A stretch of 64,000 nt of DNA, taken from Verrucomicrobiota bacterium (lineage in GTDB: Bacteria > Verrucomicrobiota > Verrucomicrobiia > Limisphaerales > UBA9464). The position numbers and the translations under genes are program-made. The notes under the pieces are model-generated. The model was not told the origin of the DNA, did not search any database, and saw only the letters and a list, made by a program, of their open reading frames with translations. How positions within the stretch are numbered: position 1 is the stretch's first letter; the number at the start of each line of letters is the position of its first letter. Location: positions 1 to 64,000 of the forward strand of contig CANIZL010000022.1 of assembly GCA_947471985.1 (NCBI GenBank). Direction: 5' to 3'. Below, piece after piece: positions 9,901 through 23,672 of this stretch.

Positions 9901-11837
9901 TCCGGTTGGAACTGGAATCCACGGTACCCACCAGTGCCATCGACTACTGCGAGTTCATTGCCGACGGAAGCCTGTTCTTCTCAGGCTACTCGTTGGGGCG
10001 AACTTACTCGCCTCCCTGGCGGTTGGATTGGCGGAACGCCGCACCTGGATTCCATCCCATCACGGCTCGAATCCACCTTACGTCCGGCGAGGATCTGTAT
10101 GTTTCGAGTATAAACTTACGTATTCGCGCGCGGAATTTAAATCCGGAAACTCCCAGCACGATCACCAACGCCCTCGGCGTATTACCCTATCGACCGGATC
10201 CCCGCCAATATGGCGCCACCAATCGGGCGTATTACCAATGGTCAGCGCCCGCGGAAGGTCTGTTAGTGATCAAACGCCGGCTCGACTTCGAGGTGTATCC
10301 GATGGATTCCAACCAAGTCAGCACCAACCTTCCCAACGTGGCACCGCCGGACGCGTATTGGCGCGCCTTTCGCGTCGTGGCGGGGAAAGACTACCGTTTG
10401 GCGGTGGAAACCAGCGAGGAAATCGCCTTCGAATTTATTCCGCCGATTTTGAACGACAATTTCGAGAAGGCCACCGCGATTATTGGAGACCAATTTGAAC
10501 TTCGTGCCATTCCGTGGCTCGCAAGCGCCCAGCCGGGCGAGCCACCCCATCTGGGCGTCCCGGCGCGGCACAGTCAGTGGTGGCGTTGGACCGCCCCAAG
10601 CGATGGATATCTCCGGGACTTAACCGTCTACCAGGGGGATAGCATCAACCGTTTGATTCGAATCTCGCCGAACCCTCAGATCGGCCTACCGTCGCCAATT
10701 CCGTCCAGCGATTCGCGAAGAACCCGGGTGACGAAAGGGGCTCAATATCGCCTTGTCTTGGACGACGGAGCCGTTGTCTCGGCCGGAAACTACGAAATCA
10801 TCGCACACAACCCGTTTACCCCAATGCTGGCCAACGACCAATTCGCCAACCGCATTCCGCTCACCGGGCGAAGGATCTCTTTTTCGGCGAACCTTGATCT
10901 GACCACGGCAGAGCCCAACGAGCCGCCTTTTAGCCCGAACAACCTGGACCACACCGCCTGGTGGACTTGGACCGCCCCAGTCTCGGGACCTGTCCGGATA
11001 CGGCAAACGCCCAACGGAACATCGTTCGGATCCGGACTCACGCTCACCACGCCGCTCCGTGTCGGCGTCTTTCGCGGCACAAATTTATCACCCGACATGG
11101 CGCAAGTGAGCGAGGGAACTATTGACCGTAGTTCCGAGTTAACGTTTCCCGCCAATACGGGTGAAAGCTTCCAAATTCGCGTAGGAGCGAGTTACCAAGG
11201 TTTGTTCTTTCCATCGACTCTGGAACTCATTTCTGAAGCATCGCCCGCGAATGACAACTTCGCCGACCGCCAGACAATCCCCACCGGTGGCGGGTCGATC
11301 CCGGGTTGGAATATCGGGTCCAGTCGGGAGTTCAAAGAACCCTCACATCGAAGCCAGTTCGGTGGACGCTCTGTATGGTATCGCTGGCAGCCGACCGAAT
11401 CCGGCACCGCCATCATCAAAGTAAAAGGCGAACTCTCCCCGTCGCTCCTGGCGGTTTATCAGGGAACTCGAGTCGACCAACTTCGCTCCGTCGACGGTCT
11501 GCAATTCTTGAACGATGGCACTGCGTTCTTCAACCCGATCGTTGGTCATGAATACGCCATCGCGGTGGACGGCCTCTTCGGTGCGACTGGCGATTTCACC
11601 CTCGAAACGGCCGTTCAATCTGTCGCGGCGGCACCGCCGCTGACCTTCGTATGGTCGAATTTCGGTCCCCGCCTCCGCTTTCCCGGCCATCCGTTATTGC
11701 CGTTACAACTTCAGGCCACCACCGATCTGGTTCTGTGGGAACCGATCGCCAACTTCACCGCGGGGTCCGTCCTGAACGAATTCGTCATGCCCACAAACTC
11801 CCCGACCCAATTCTTCCGCCTTTGGCTAAGCCAATGA
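6924..11837 (+). CDS. giant secreted repeat protein (about ten beta-sandwich repeats)
   Basis: A 1637-residue exported protein; the signal peptide is MKSWVLAFVAVWGLGLQLLA. The mature part is built from about ten repeats of roughly 130-150 residues. Each begins with an NDxFxxxxxL motif (NDHFANRQRL, NDRFENRIPL, NDSFATPGLL, NDDFASATPL, NDDFGHAKSI, NDNFEKATAI, NDQFANRIPL, NDNFADRQTI and two degenerate ones). It continues ATxEPGEP, then a W-W-W-W-AP-SG strand (TAWWTWTAPVSG), LxVYxG and a closing YxIxV strand. Two Ig-like insertions occur after repeats 2 and 5. The C-terminus (LQATTDLVLWEPIANF ending FFRLWLSQ) is the same module type as in the SUMF1 protein. Such proteins are presumed surface or adhesion factors; no enzyme motif is seen. 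Confidence 0.82.
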   Translation: MKSWVLAFVAVWGLGLQLLAQPDNDHFANRQRLAGAFVTTPFYLLDATEEPGEAAILETHGESIWFEWIAPGDGHFQVREPHDPPRNSRTILLRGGTFAQLQRDHPTLGSPSPIWECRRGETLQIALVNPPPTQGSGLSPDYSYTGVLEIEYLPRPTNDRFENRIPLGGDNVVLNAWVASAEKDPRDPNQVYGLAWWSWTAPGTGEVEITARPNSPTPWIGVFQGNQLGKLQLVASNNWAQPRLSFPVVAGQDYQLAVADGFYGRTQLNLSLTRPLRLTGVDLTGILQPPLSVELGLDGIVHPALVTNLQWRWSNGTKLNSDRLVTWAIPELIAGDHFFTAWADCSNGTRYHLPETTIRLAYTNDSFATPGLLQGDRIEFTADTRGATQEPGEPPLPGQPGSLWWRWVAPYSGRIGDAQPGYNMEFWSGNEIDQLTTVTNGIVEEGAVYRFRIAGDIGFSQYHFELAPLPVPNDSITNSLTLTPNGATNRVELGAASLEPGEAGLADGASIKQSVWYSFKAPQSGIIRCEAICRQPVRWEVFADGSTNSLPPAFGRATEYTKVAANTLYRIRLAGNLDIPETRAEFRFNYLPSPPNDDFASATPLEGQHVSFAADLGGATLETGEPFGKPGAWWRWVAPRVGWVVLQPADGSHLSGPRTSGTVLEYGVFSGSAVDKLSCVPVAPASGEAVGFLARTNEIYFIRISGAAGDRPVNVRLDFSETFLAVEQAGVLVPPDYLRVYQQPWDFSLRIAVASKAKILAGESVTLRALMPGDSTQTLISWRQKIAVQAVPRFVSTKNLATDVSAALPFVVTNLPAGWNEFEVATTTAEGTVLPSLPIALLVRPENDDFGHAKSIVGYGASTPGTLEAATVESREPGTNTPATTRSVWFRWQAPASGSAYFRVLFGSPRLAIFQGAEFASLHPVITESSQLSTGSPWFQFPAEAGGVYWISVGKAVDPNTELQSPSFELEHFLSTTRWAKSQSVDWVEGDSIRLELESTVPTSAIDYCEFIADGSLFFSGYSLGRTYSPPWRLDWRNAAPGFHPITARIHLTSGEDLYVSSINLRIRARNLNPETPSTITNALGVLPYRPDPRQYGATNRAYYQWSAPAEGLLVIKRRLDFEVYPMDSNQVSTNLPNVAPPDAYWRAFRVVAGKDYRLAVETSEEIAFEFIPPILNDNFEKATAIIGDQFELRAIPWLASAQPGEPPHLGVPARHSQWWRWTAPSDGYLRDLTVYQGDSINRLIRISPNPQIGLPSPIPSSDSRRTRVTKGAQYRLVLDDGAVVSAGNYEIIAHNPFTPMLANDQFANRIPLTGRRISFSANLDLTTAEPNEPPFSPNNLDHTAWWTWTAPVSGPVRIRQTPNGTSFGSGLTLTTPLRVGVFRGTNLSPDMAQVSEGTIDRSSELTFPANTGESFQIRVGASYQGLFFPSTLELISEASPANDNFADRQTIPTGGGSIPGWNIGSSREFKEPSHRSQFGGRSVWYRWQPTESGTAIIKVKGELSPSLLAVYQGTRVDQLRSVDGLQFLNDGTAFFNPIVGHEYAIAVDGLFGATGDFTLETAVQSVAAAPPLTFVWSNFGPRLRFPGHPLLPLQLQATTDLVLWEPIANFTAGSVLNEFVMPTNSPTQFFRLWLSQ

Positions 11838-12005
11838 CTTACCCCGGCCGGAAATGCACTTGAATCGCACGCATGCACCCGCTCGGGGAGGAACCGGGAT
11901 TCTACACCGTTCCACGACCGGTTGAGTTGATCCAATGGGGCGGGCGGCCCCGACGTTGCCGGCGGCCGGATCGAAGGTAGGTTGGTGGCGGAAACAGATC
12001 GAACC

Positions 12006-12401
12006 ATGAACGATTGTCTGTCGGATATCCGTGACGCGCTGCTCGACTTGCACAAAACGCTGGTCGATTCCGAGCGTGTCGGGTACGAGCAGACCCTCGG
12101 TCCCATCCGGTCGCCGAACCATTTTCTGCAATTGCTCACCGGCGATCCCTGGTTCGCTTGGTTGCACCCGTTGTCCCAGCTTGTCGTCGCGATGGACGAG
12201 TTTTTGGACGCCAAGGAACCACCACCGAGCGGTACCCGGGAGGCCCTGCTGGGGCAGGCGCGCCAGCTGCTGGTCGCGTCCGAGGAAGGCCAAGGATTCT
12301 CCCGCCATTACTTCGACGCCCTGCAACGCGATCCGGAGGTGGTGCTCGCCCACGCCAAGGCGGTGAAACTCGTCAACCCACATCGTCGCCCGGGAAATTG
12401 A
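12006..12401 (+). CDS. small conserved protein of unknown function
   Basis: A 131-residue soluble, mostly helical protein. The ATG at 12006 (MNDCLSDIRDALLDLHKTLV) is preferred over an in-frame TTG 24 bases upstream. It contains GDPWFAWLHPLSQLVVAMDE and GFSRHYFDALQRDPEVVLAH. I recall similar proteins annotated as hypothetical in Proteobacteria, but no function is known to me. It stands alone next to the mobile-element remnants, so acquisition with them is possible. Confidence 0.65.
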   Translation: MNDCLSDIRDALLDLHKTLVDSERVGYEQTLGPIRSPNHFLQLLTGDPWFAWLHPLSQLVVAMDEFLDAKEPPPSGTREALLGQARQLLVASEEGQGFSRHYFDALQRDPEVVLAHAKAVKLVNPHRRPGN

Positions 12402-12408
12402 TCAAATT

Positions 12409-12432
12409 TGCCTTCTCGCCGCTCCGCCGAGA
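12409..12432 (+). repeat. short dispersed module (CTTCTCGCCGCTCCGCCGA)
   Basis: It resembles 6588-6612 and 22929-22953 (CTTTCTCGACGTTCCGCGGA). It follows directly after the small conserved gene and precedes the IS66 remnant. With about 24 bases and several mismatches, common origin is plausible but unproven. Confidence 0.35.
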
Positions 12433-12602
12433 TAGAAATCGATGTGCAAGCTGCGGACCACCGCGTTTACTCCGCCGGTCTGGGCCAACTGAGACGCGCC
12501 CCCCCCCGCCCAGAGTTTCCGGGGGAAGACGGCTGCGGCCTGTCCTCATCCGTCCGGGGAAGGACGTCTATCCGCCGGGACGGCGGGCGTTAGTATTCCG
12601 GG

Positions 12603-13037
12603 ATGAATTCTCGACCAGAGCGACGCAGGCAGCCCACTCCCAGCCAACGGGCTGAACTTCTCGCAAAATTTCACCAAAGCGGTCTGACGCAGCGGGAGTT
12701 TTCCGCTCGGAATGGGTTGAGCCTGTCCTGCCTCAACGTTTGGCTCCGAAAGGCTCGGAACAAATCCCTGAGCACGGCGCCGGCTACCCTGATCCGGGTG
12801 CCGGTGGATTTAACGCCCAGCGAGAAGTCGCGGCGGGTGTATAAAATTGAATTTCCCCGTGGCCACAGTGTGGAGGTATCCGCTGGATTTCATCCCGATG
12901 AGTTGCTCGAACTCTGCCAACTTCTGAGGCGACTATGCTTCCCACCGGACCCGCGACCCAGGTATATTTGGCGCTCGGCACAACCGATCTCCGCAAAGGG
13001 TTTGAGGGACTTGGCGACCTGGTCCGACATCAAATGA
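12603..13037 (+). CDS. tnpA: IS66-family accessory protein TnpA (remnant element)
   Basis: A 144-residue reading of the IS66 OrfA type: a basic N-terminus, then a helix-turn-helix (LAKFHQSGLTQREFSARNGL and LSCLNVWLRKARNK), and the C-terminal half with IEFPRGHSVEVSAGFHPDEL and LELCQLLRRL. In complete IS66 elements TnpA and TnpB assist the DDE transposase TnpC. Here TnpC is absent and TnpB is truncated, so the element is dead. The frame runs past the usual TnpA end and overlaps tnpB by about 100 bases, suggesting that the native stop is lost. Confidence 0.75.
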   Translation: MNSRPERRRQPTPSQRAELLAKFHQSGLTQREFSARNGLSLSCLNVWLRKARNKSLSTAPATLIRVPVDLTPSEKSRRVYKIEFPRGHSVEVSAGFHPDELLELCQLLRRLCFPPDPRPRYIWRSAQPISAKGLRDLATWSDIK

Positions 13038-13185
13038 AGGAGGACCCGAGCGCGGGTATCTGTCTGTCTGTCTTTACCAATCGAAATCGAACCCGCATCA
13101 AGTTGCTCTATTGGGACGGATCGGGAACCTGGCTGCTGACCAAGCGGCTCGCGAAGAGCCGGTTCAGTTGGCCCCAGGACGAGGG
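12935..13185 (+). pseudogene. tnpB: IS66-family TnpB, 3'-truncated
   Basis: The frame starts with ATG at 12935 and reads VYLALGTTDLRKGFEGLGDL, CLSVFTNRNRTRIKLLYWDG and TWLLTKRLAKSRFSWP. This is the conserved core of IS66 TnpB (IS66 Orf2 family). Similarity stops at about codon 83, where sequence belonging to an IS5-type transposase begins in another frame. The normal C-terminus is missing. It overlaps the end of the tnpA frame, as in intact IS66 elements. Confidence 0.75.
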
Positions 13186-13421
13186 CGGCGTGCCGGCAAC
13201 GGATTTGGGACGAGGGCAGCTGTCCGCGCATGCCACCCCTGAAGAACCGCAAGGCACCCGTGCGCTGACACCGGGGCTACTACCGGTTACGGCACCGCGT
13301 GGAGAATTTCTTTCAACGGATCAAGCGCTTTCGCAGGGTCGGGACTCGCTACGAGAAGCTGGCCTTGCACTTTCCGGGCTTTGTCCAACTCGCTGCCATC
13401 CTCGATTGGCTGAGTTCCTAA
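13186..13421 (+). pseudogene. IS5-family transposase C-terminal fragment
   Basis: In the frame ending at TAA 13419-13421 the translation reads IWDEGSCPRMPPLKNRKAPV, a TGA, then HRGYYRLRHRVENFFQRIKR and FRRVGTRYEKLALHFPGFVQ. The YRxRHxVENFFxRxKxFRRxxTRYxK motif carries the catalytic glutamate region of IS5/IS427-type DDE transposases. The in-frame TGA at 13266-13268 and loss of the N-terminal two-thirds show that it is inactive. The 5' boundary near 13186 is estimated from where similarity to TnpB ends. Confidence 0.8.
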
Positions 13422-13436
13422 TTTGAAGACACGCCC

Positions 13437-13460
13437 TAGGTCGACAGTCATCCGGTTCAT
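13437..13460 (-). pseudogene. possible 5' stub of a NarL-type response regulator gene
   Basis: Immediately downstream of the receiver-kinase stop the minus strand reads ATG AAC CGG ATG ACT GTC GAC CTA (MNRMTVDL), then breaks into the IS5 remnant. The same arrangement (MKRMTVEL) follows the decayed kinase at 21783. NarL-type regulators commonly begin MKRITVLLADDH. This suggests a regulator start whose body was lost. Eight codons are weak evidence alone; the support is the parallel between the two loci. Confidence 0.35.
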
Positions 13461-13465
13461 AACGT

Positions 13466-14709
13466 TCAAGTCCGGGATTCAGCGGCTCCGCCTGCCCCGG
13501 CCGCTTTGCCGAGTGGAATGCAGACCTCAATCTCCGTGCCGGTGCCGCGAAGGGATTTGATCTTGAAGTCGCCACCTGCGGAGGACGCGCGCTCGCGCAT
13601 GGCGAGCAGACCCAGGCTGCCGTTTCCATTTTGCTTGGCCCAGTGACGGTGCACGTCGAAGCCGGCCCCGTCGTCGGTGATATTCAACTGCACGAGCCCG
13701 CCCGACTGCGCCAGGCCCACGGTCACCTGCCGGGCGCGGGCGTGCTGCTCCACGTTGGCCAGGGCTTCCTGAAGAATGCGGTAGAGCGCCATCTCGATGT
13801 TGATGGGCAGGCGCTCCTCCAGCTTCATGCAGTCGAGTTTGACGGGCAAACCCGTCCGCTCCGTGAACTCCGCGCTGGTGGCGCGCAGGACGGCGGCCAG
13901 CCCCAGTTGATCCAGCACCCCGGGCCGCAGATTGCGCGAGATGCGCTCGGCTTCATTGGCGGCCTCGCCGAGCAACTCGCGCAGTTTGATCGCATCTAGT
14001 CTCGGTGCCCCGGCCCCCGCGGAAAGCTTGTCCGCCAGCACCTGGCTGCGAACCAGGATGGCGCAGAGCATCTGGGTGACGTTGTCGTGCAAATCCAGGG
14101 CCACGTTCCCGCGCTCGGTTTCCTGGGCTTGCACCACGCGGTGCGTCAAAGCCCGCAGCGCCTCCTCGGCCCGCCGGCGCTCGGCTACTTCGGCGAGAAG
14201 GGTGCGGTTGGCCTGCGCGACCTCGCGGGTCTTGCGGTGCAGCTCGGCAAAGACGGCCACCTTCGAGCGGAGGATGGCCGGACTCACCGGTTTGTGAAGA
14301 TAGTCCACCGCGCCGGCGCCATAGCCTTCGAGCACGCGCTGGTCTTCGGCGTAGTGGGCAGTGAGGAAGATGATCGGCACCTGGGCGGTCTTCTTGCGCC
14401 CCTTGATCATCTGCGCCAGCTCGATGCCGGACATGCCGGGCATGCGGATGTCCAGAATGAGCAGGGCGAATTCCTCGACCACCAGCGCGAGCAGCGCCTG
14501 GTCGGCGGACTCCGCGCGGACAAGCCGGTAGCCGGGGTCGTCGAGCACGCTTTCGAGCACGGCGAGATTTTCCGGCCGATCATCCACGATCAGGATGTTG
14601 ATGGCGTGTTCGTGAAAGACAGACGCGGGAGCGGACTGATCCGCGCGAGGCCGGGTTGGTGGGCCTGGCACCTGAACGGCCGACATGGTGCGGGTGGCGA
14701 TAGTTGTTT

Positions 14710-14713
<4 letters not shown>
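13466..14713 (-). CDS. receiver-histidine kinase (REC-HisKA_3-HATPase), NarX/DegS class
   Basis: A soluble 415-residue protein. An N-terminal receiver covers residues ~38-155 ([20 protein letters not shown]; phospho-acceptor in [13 protein letters not shown]; conserved lysine in DYLHKPVSP). A coiled-coil linker ([20 protein letters not shown]) follows, then the HisKA_3 box with His in [19 protein letters not shown], and an intact HATPase_c ([40 protein letters not shown]). Its start overlaps the stop of the 2290-residue kinase (ATGA at 14713-14710), so the two are co-translated and this receiver probably takes phosphate from it or acts with it. The 3' flank resembles the 3' flank of the decayed kinase at 21.8 kb. 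Confidence 0.9.
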
Positions 14714-21582
<6,869 letters not shown>

Positions 21583-21759
21583 ATTTCAGGAACAGGGTCC
21601 GAGATTACGGTGGCTGGCGTTGACCGCCCGCAGTGTCTTCCGCCAACCGGACGAAGGTTCATTTGTTAATTCAGTTCTGTGAGTCGCCGCTTCACTGGTT
21701 GCGAAGCCGCTGCGGGTGGTCTTCGACACCGCCGCGCTCCGGAGGCGGGGCGCATTGGT

Positions 21760-21783
21760 CAGTTCAACGGTCATTCGCTTCAT
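21760..21783 (-). pseudogene. possible 5' stub of a second response regulator gene
   Basis: Downstream of the decayed kinase the minus strand reads ATG AAG CGA ATG ACC GTT GAA CTG (MKRMTVEL) and then continues with no receiver sequence. It is the counterpart of MNRMTVDL at 13460. The flanks from here into the 3' ends of both kinase genes are recognisably alike. This is an inference only. Confidence 0.3.
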
Positions 21784-21802
21784 AACATTTCAAGTTTTGG
21801 CT

Positions 21803-22920
21803 TCAGCGGCCTCCGCCTGCCCCCCCCCGCGCAACTTTGCCGAGCGGAAGATGGGCCCCGATGGTCGTGCCCTGGCGAGGCGCGGATTCGAAATCGAAAC
21901 ATCCGCCGACCATCTCCAGCCGCTCCCTCATGCCGAGCAGGCCGAGGCGTCCCTTCCCTGTCGTTCGCAGCACGCGTTCCGCGTCGAAGAATTCGCCGTC
22001 CTCCTTGAGCTTCAGGCAAATGCTGCCGGGCAGTTTCTGAATGCTCACGTCCACATGGCTGGCCTTCGCAGGGCGCGCGACGTTGGTGAGTGCCTCCTGC
22101 GCGACGCGAAAAAGGACCGTGCGCCGGACGCCATCCAGCTGTTCCACCGCAGCAAAGGCTGTCAATCGAGTGCGAACGCCGGTGCGCGTGGTGAACTTTT
22201 TTTATGAAGCCATGCAGCGCAGGGATCAGCCCGAGATCGTCCAGCACCGACGGGGGCAGCTCGCGGGCGAACTGATGCACGATGTCCACCAACTTTTCCA
22301 CCAGCCGCTGCGGGAGGGTGATGTTGCGGTCGAGATTCCTGGTGTCCAGCACGGCTCCCTTCTTCAACGCAGCCAGCCAGACGTTGATGCGGGTCAGCGT
22401 TTGGGCGATGACATCGTGCAGCTCACGGCCGATTTCCCGGCGTTCCTCTTCCCGCGCGGTCAGAATCTGACGGGACAATTCCCGCAACTGTTCCTGCAAG
22501 AGATGCGACTGCTCCAGGAGCCGCCATTGGTCTTGCTCGCTTTTCCAGAGGGAGCTTTCCAGCGTCTGCCGACGGACGATTTCCTTTTCCAGCTTCTGGT
22601 TCGAAGCGGCCACCACTTCGAGGCGGCGCTGCGTTTCCTCGGCACGCTTCCGCTCGGTGATGTGGTTGACGGTGATGTGGTTGAAGAAGCACCCCACGCC
22701 ATGTCCGCCGGCGGGCAAAATCACGCTTTGAATCTGCCATTCGTAAATCTCCTTCACGCCGAGATCCTGACGTCGCGCGGTGAACCCGGGCGATTGATAA
22801 GGCTCGTCGGTCTTGAGCGTGTGCCGGAATCGTTTCTCGACCTGATCCGCGACCCACTTCCGCCAGAGCAGGTGAACCACTTCGCCCAGAGCAGGTGAAC
22901 CACTTCGGCGAAATCAGTGA
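21803..22920 (-). pseudogene. decayed PAS-HisKA_3 sensor histidine kinase
   Basis: The N-terminal frame starts inside a PAS domain (VEKRFRHTLKTDEPYQSPGF, KEIYEWQIQSVILPAGGHGV), then a coiled coil and HisKA_3 box (LTAREEERREIGRELHDVIA). At a 7-A run (22203-22197, coding strand) the frame breaks. The HATPase_c continues in another frame: LFRVAQEALTNVARPAKASH, RLGLLGMRERLEMVGG. The usual DNGxG box is altered (KEDGEFFDAERV). Near the 5' end a 23-bp tandem duplication (22864-22909) shifts the frame; removing one copy restores ITDFAEVVHLLWRKWVADQV. Beyond about 22920 kinase sequence is replaced by a dispersed repeat. With the missing 5' part and at least two frame lesions it is almost certainly inactive. 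Confidence 0.8.
22864..22909. repeat. 23-bp perfect-but-one tandem duplication
   Basis: The unit CAGAGCAGGTGAACCACTTC plus three bases occurs at 22864-22886 and 22887-22909 with one mismatch. It lies inside the remnant kinase frame. Since 23 is not a multiple of three it causes a frameshift; deleting one copy makes a continuous PAS-domain reading. Confidence 0.85.
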
Positions 22921-23095
22921 TAAGAATTTGCTTTCTCGACGTTCCGCGGAAAGGGAGATTTGCTTTCGCGGATTGGTTCATTTGAAGGCAGGTTGCGGCG
23001 ATGGAGCTGGAGCCGCAAATGCTTTCGAGGACCCGCGGACCATTTTGGAGGTCGCGTTGGCGCAATCGGGCCGCGGGCGAGGAGTGAACGGGTAA
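22916..23095 (+). repeat. dispersed repeat, copy B with adjoining module
   Basis: At 22929-22953 lies TGCTTTCTCGACGTTCCGCG, like 6588 and 12409. From 22965 to 23095 the sequence aligns with copy A at 4961-5075, sharing the GATGGAGCYGGMGCCGCAAA core. An open frame through it reads LVHLKAGCGDGAGAANAFED and DPRTILEVALAQSGRGRG, but copy A does not keep a comparable full-length frame, so coding is doubtful. It replaces the 5' part of the decayed kinase. Confidence 0.5.
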
Positions 23096-23672
23096 AGGTT
23101 GCTTTTTGAGTGACTGTTAAACGCGTTGGTGCGGCCTGATGCTGTTTGCAATCAATCAGTTATCACATTCTCGCAGTCGGGCATCGTATCGTACTCTATT
23201 CAAAAATCCGGTTCGTTCGGCTCACGATCGCACTTGGGTGGCGGACAGGCCGGGGCAAAGGCGGCCGGACCACACCAGTGATTGAGGTGACGGAGAATTT
23301 TCTCGACCACATCCGGGTTGTCGATGAAGGCGATCACCCGCATCAGTTTCTGGCAAACCGGGCCTTGCAGCGGGTCGACATGCCACGCCTGGCGAATCAG
23401 GCCCCCCCGCTTTCAGGACGGGAGTTTGCGGGCCGCGGGGGCAAGGTGTGGTTCTCAGAAAGGCGAGATTTCAAATCCGCCCCCCCCCGGCGGGTGTGCC
23501 CAGCGCCTTGGCGTACGCGACCGCACATGCTGTTGAAGCACAAGCCATGGGGCGGGATCCTCTGCACCTCGCCCTCGCTGCCTAACCGAAGGATTCTGTC
23601 CCACCCCCGGCTGTCTGAAGGTCGAAACCGGAATTGAATCCCGGCCGCCGTCCCCCCACCCTACCTCCTGAC
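22921..23672. other. 752-bp gene-poor remnant region before zwf
   Basis: It holds dispersed repeat copy B (to 23095), an IS91-family transposase tail on the minus strand (23200-23406) and otherwise unassigned sequence. Long cytosine runs (for example near 23401 and 23480) mark the decayed part. No promoter for the downstream glucose-6-phosphate dehydrogenase gene was recognised with confidence. Confidence 0.6.
23200..23406 (-). pseudogene. IS91-family transposase C-terminal fragment
   Basis: In the minus-strand frame ending at TGA 23202-23200 the translation contains LIRQAWHVDPLQGPVCQKLM and RVIAFIDNPDVVEKILRHLN. This matches the C-terminal region of IS91-type transposases, where a V/W-x-x-DPLxCPxC zinc knuckle is followed by MRVIAFIDDPxVVEKILRHLGLW. 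One zinc-knuckle cysteine is replaced (GPVCQK). Upstream the frame ends at a TGA beside a run of seven cytosines. The catalytic HUH/tyrosine part is absent, so this is a dead tail. Confidence 0.78.

Larger units (their letters stand above)
12603..13421 (+). mobile_element. composite IS remnant: IS66 tnpA-tnpB' joined to an IS5-family 3' end
   Basis: Two unrelated insertion-sequence pieces lie end to end. IS66 tnpA and the first ~80 codons of tnpB occupy 12603 to about 13185. The C-terminal part of an IS5-family DDE transposase follows to 13421. No terminal inverted repeats or target-site duplications were recognised. The composite abuts the downstream side of the receiver-histidine kinase gene, which runs toward it. 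Confidence 0.7.

Noticed and set aside
22197-22203. Programmed frameshift at the A7 run of the kinase gene
   Set aside because: The gene also lacks its 5' end, carries a frame-shifting duplication and has an altered ATP-lid motif, which favours a pseudogene.
22864-22909. Terminal repeats of an IS21-like element
   Set aside because: The two 23-bp copies lie within the kinase PAS frame, and deleting one restores the frame, so a local duplication explains them better.
23146-23637. A 163-codon plus-strand open frame before zwf
   Set aside because: Part of it is the antisense of the IS91 transposase tail, and the rest has cytosine-run-derived proline stretches.
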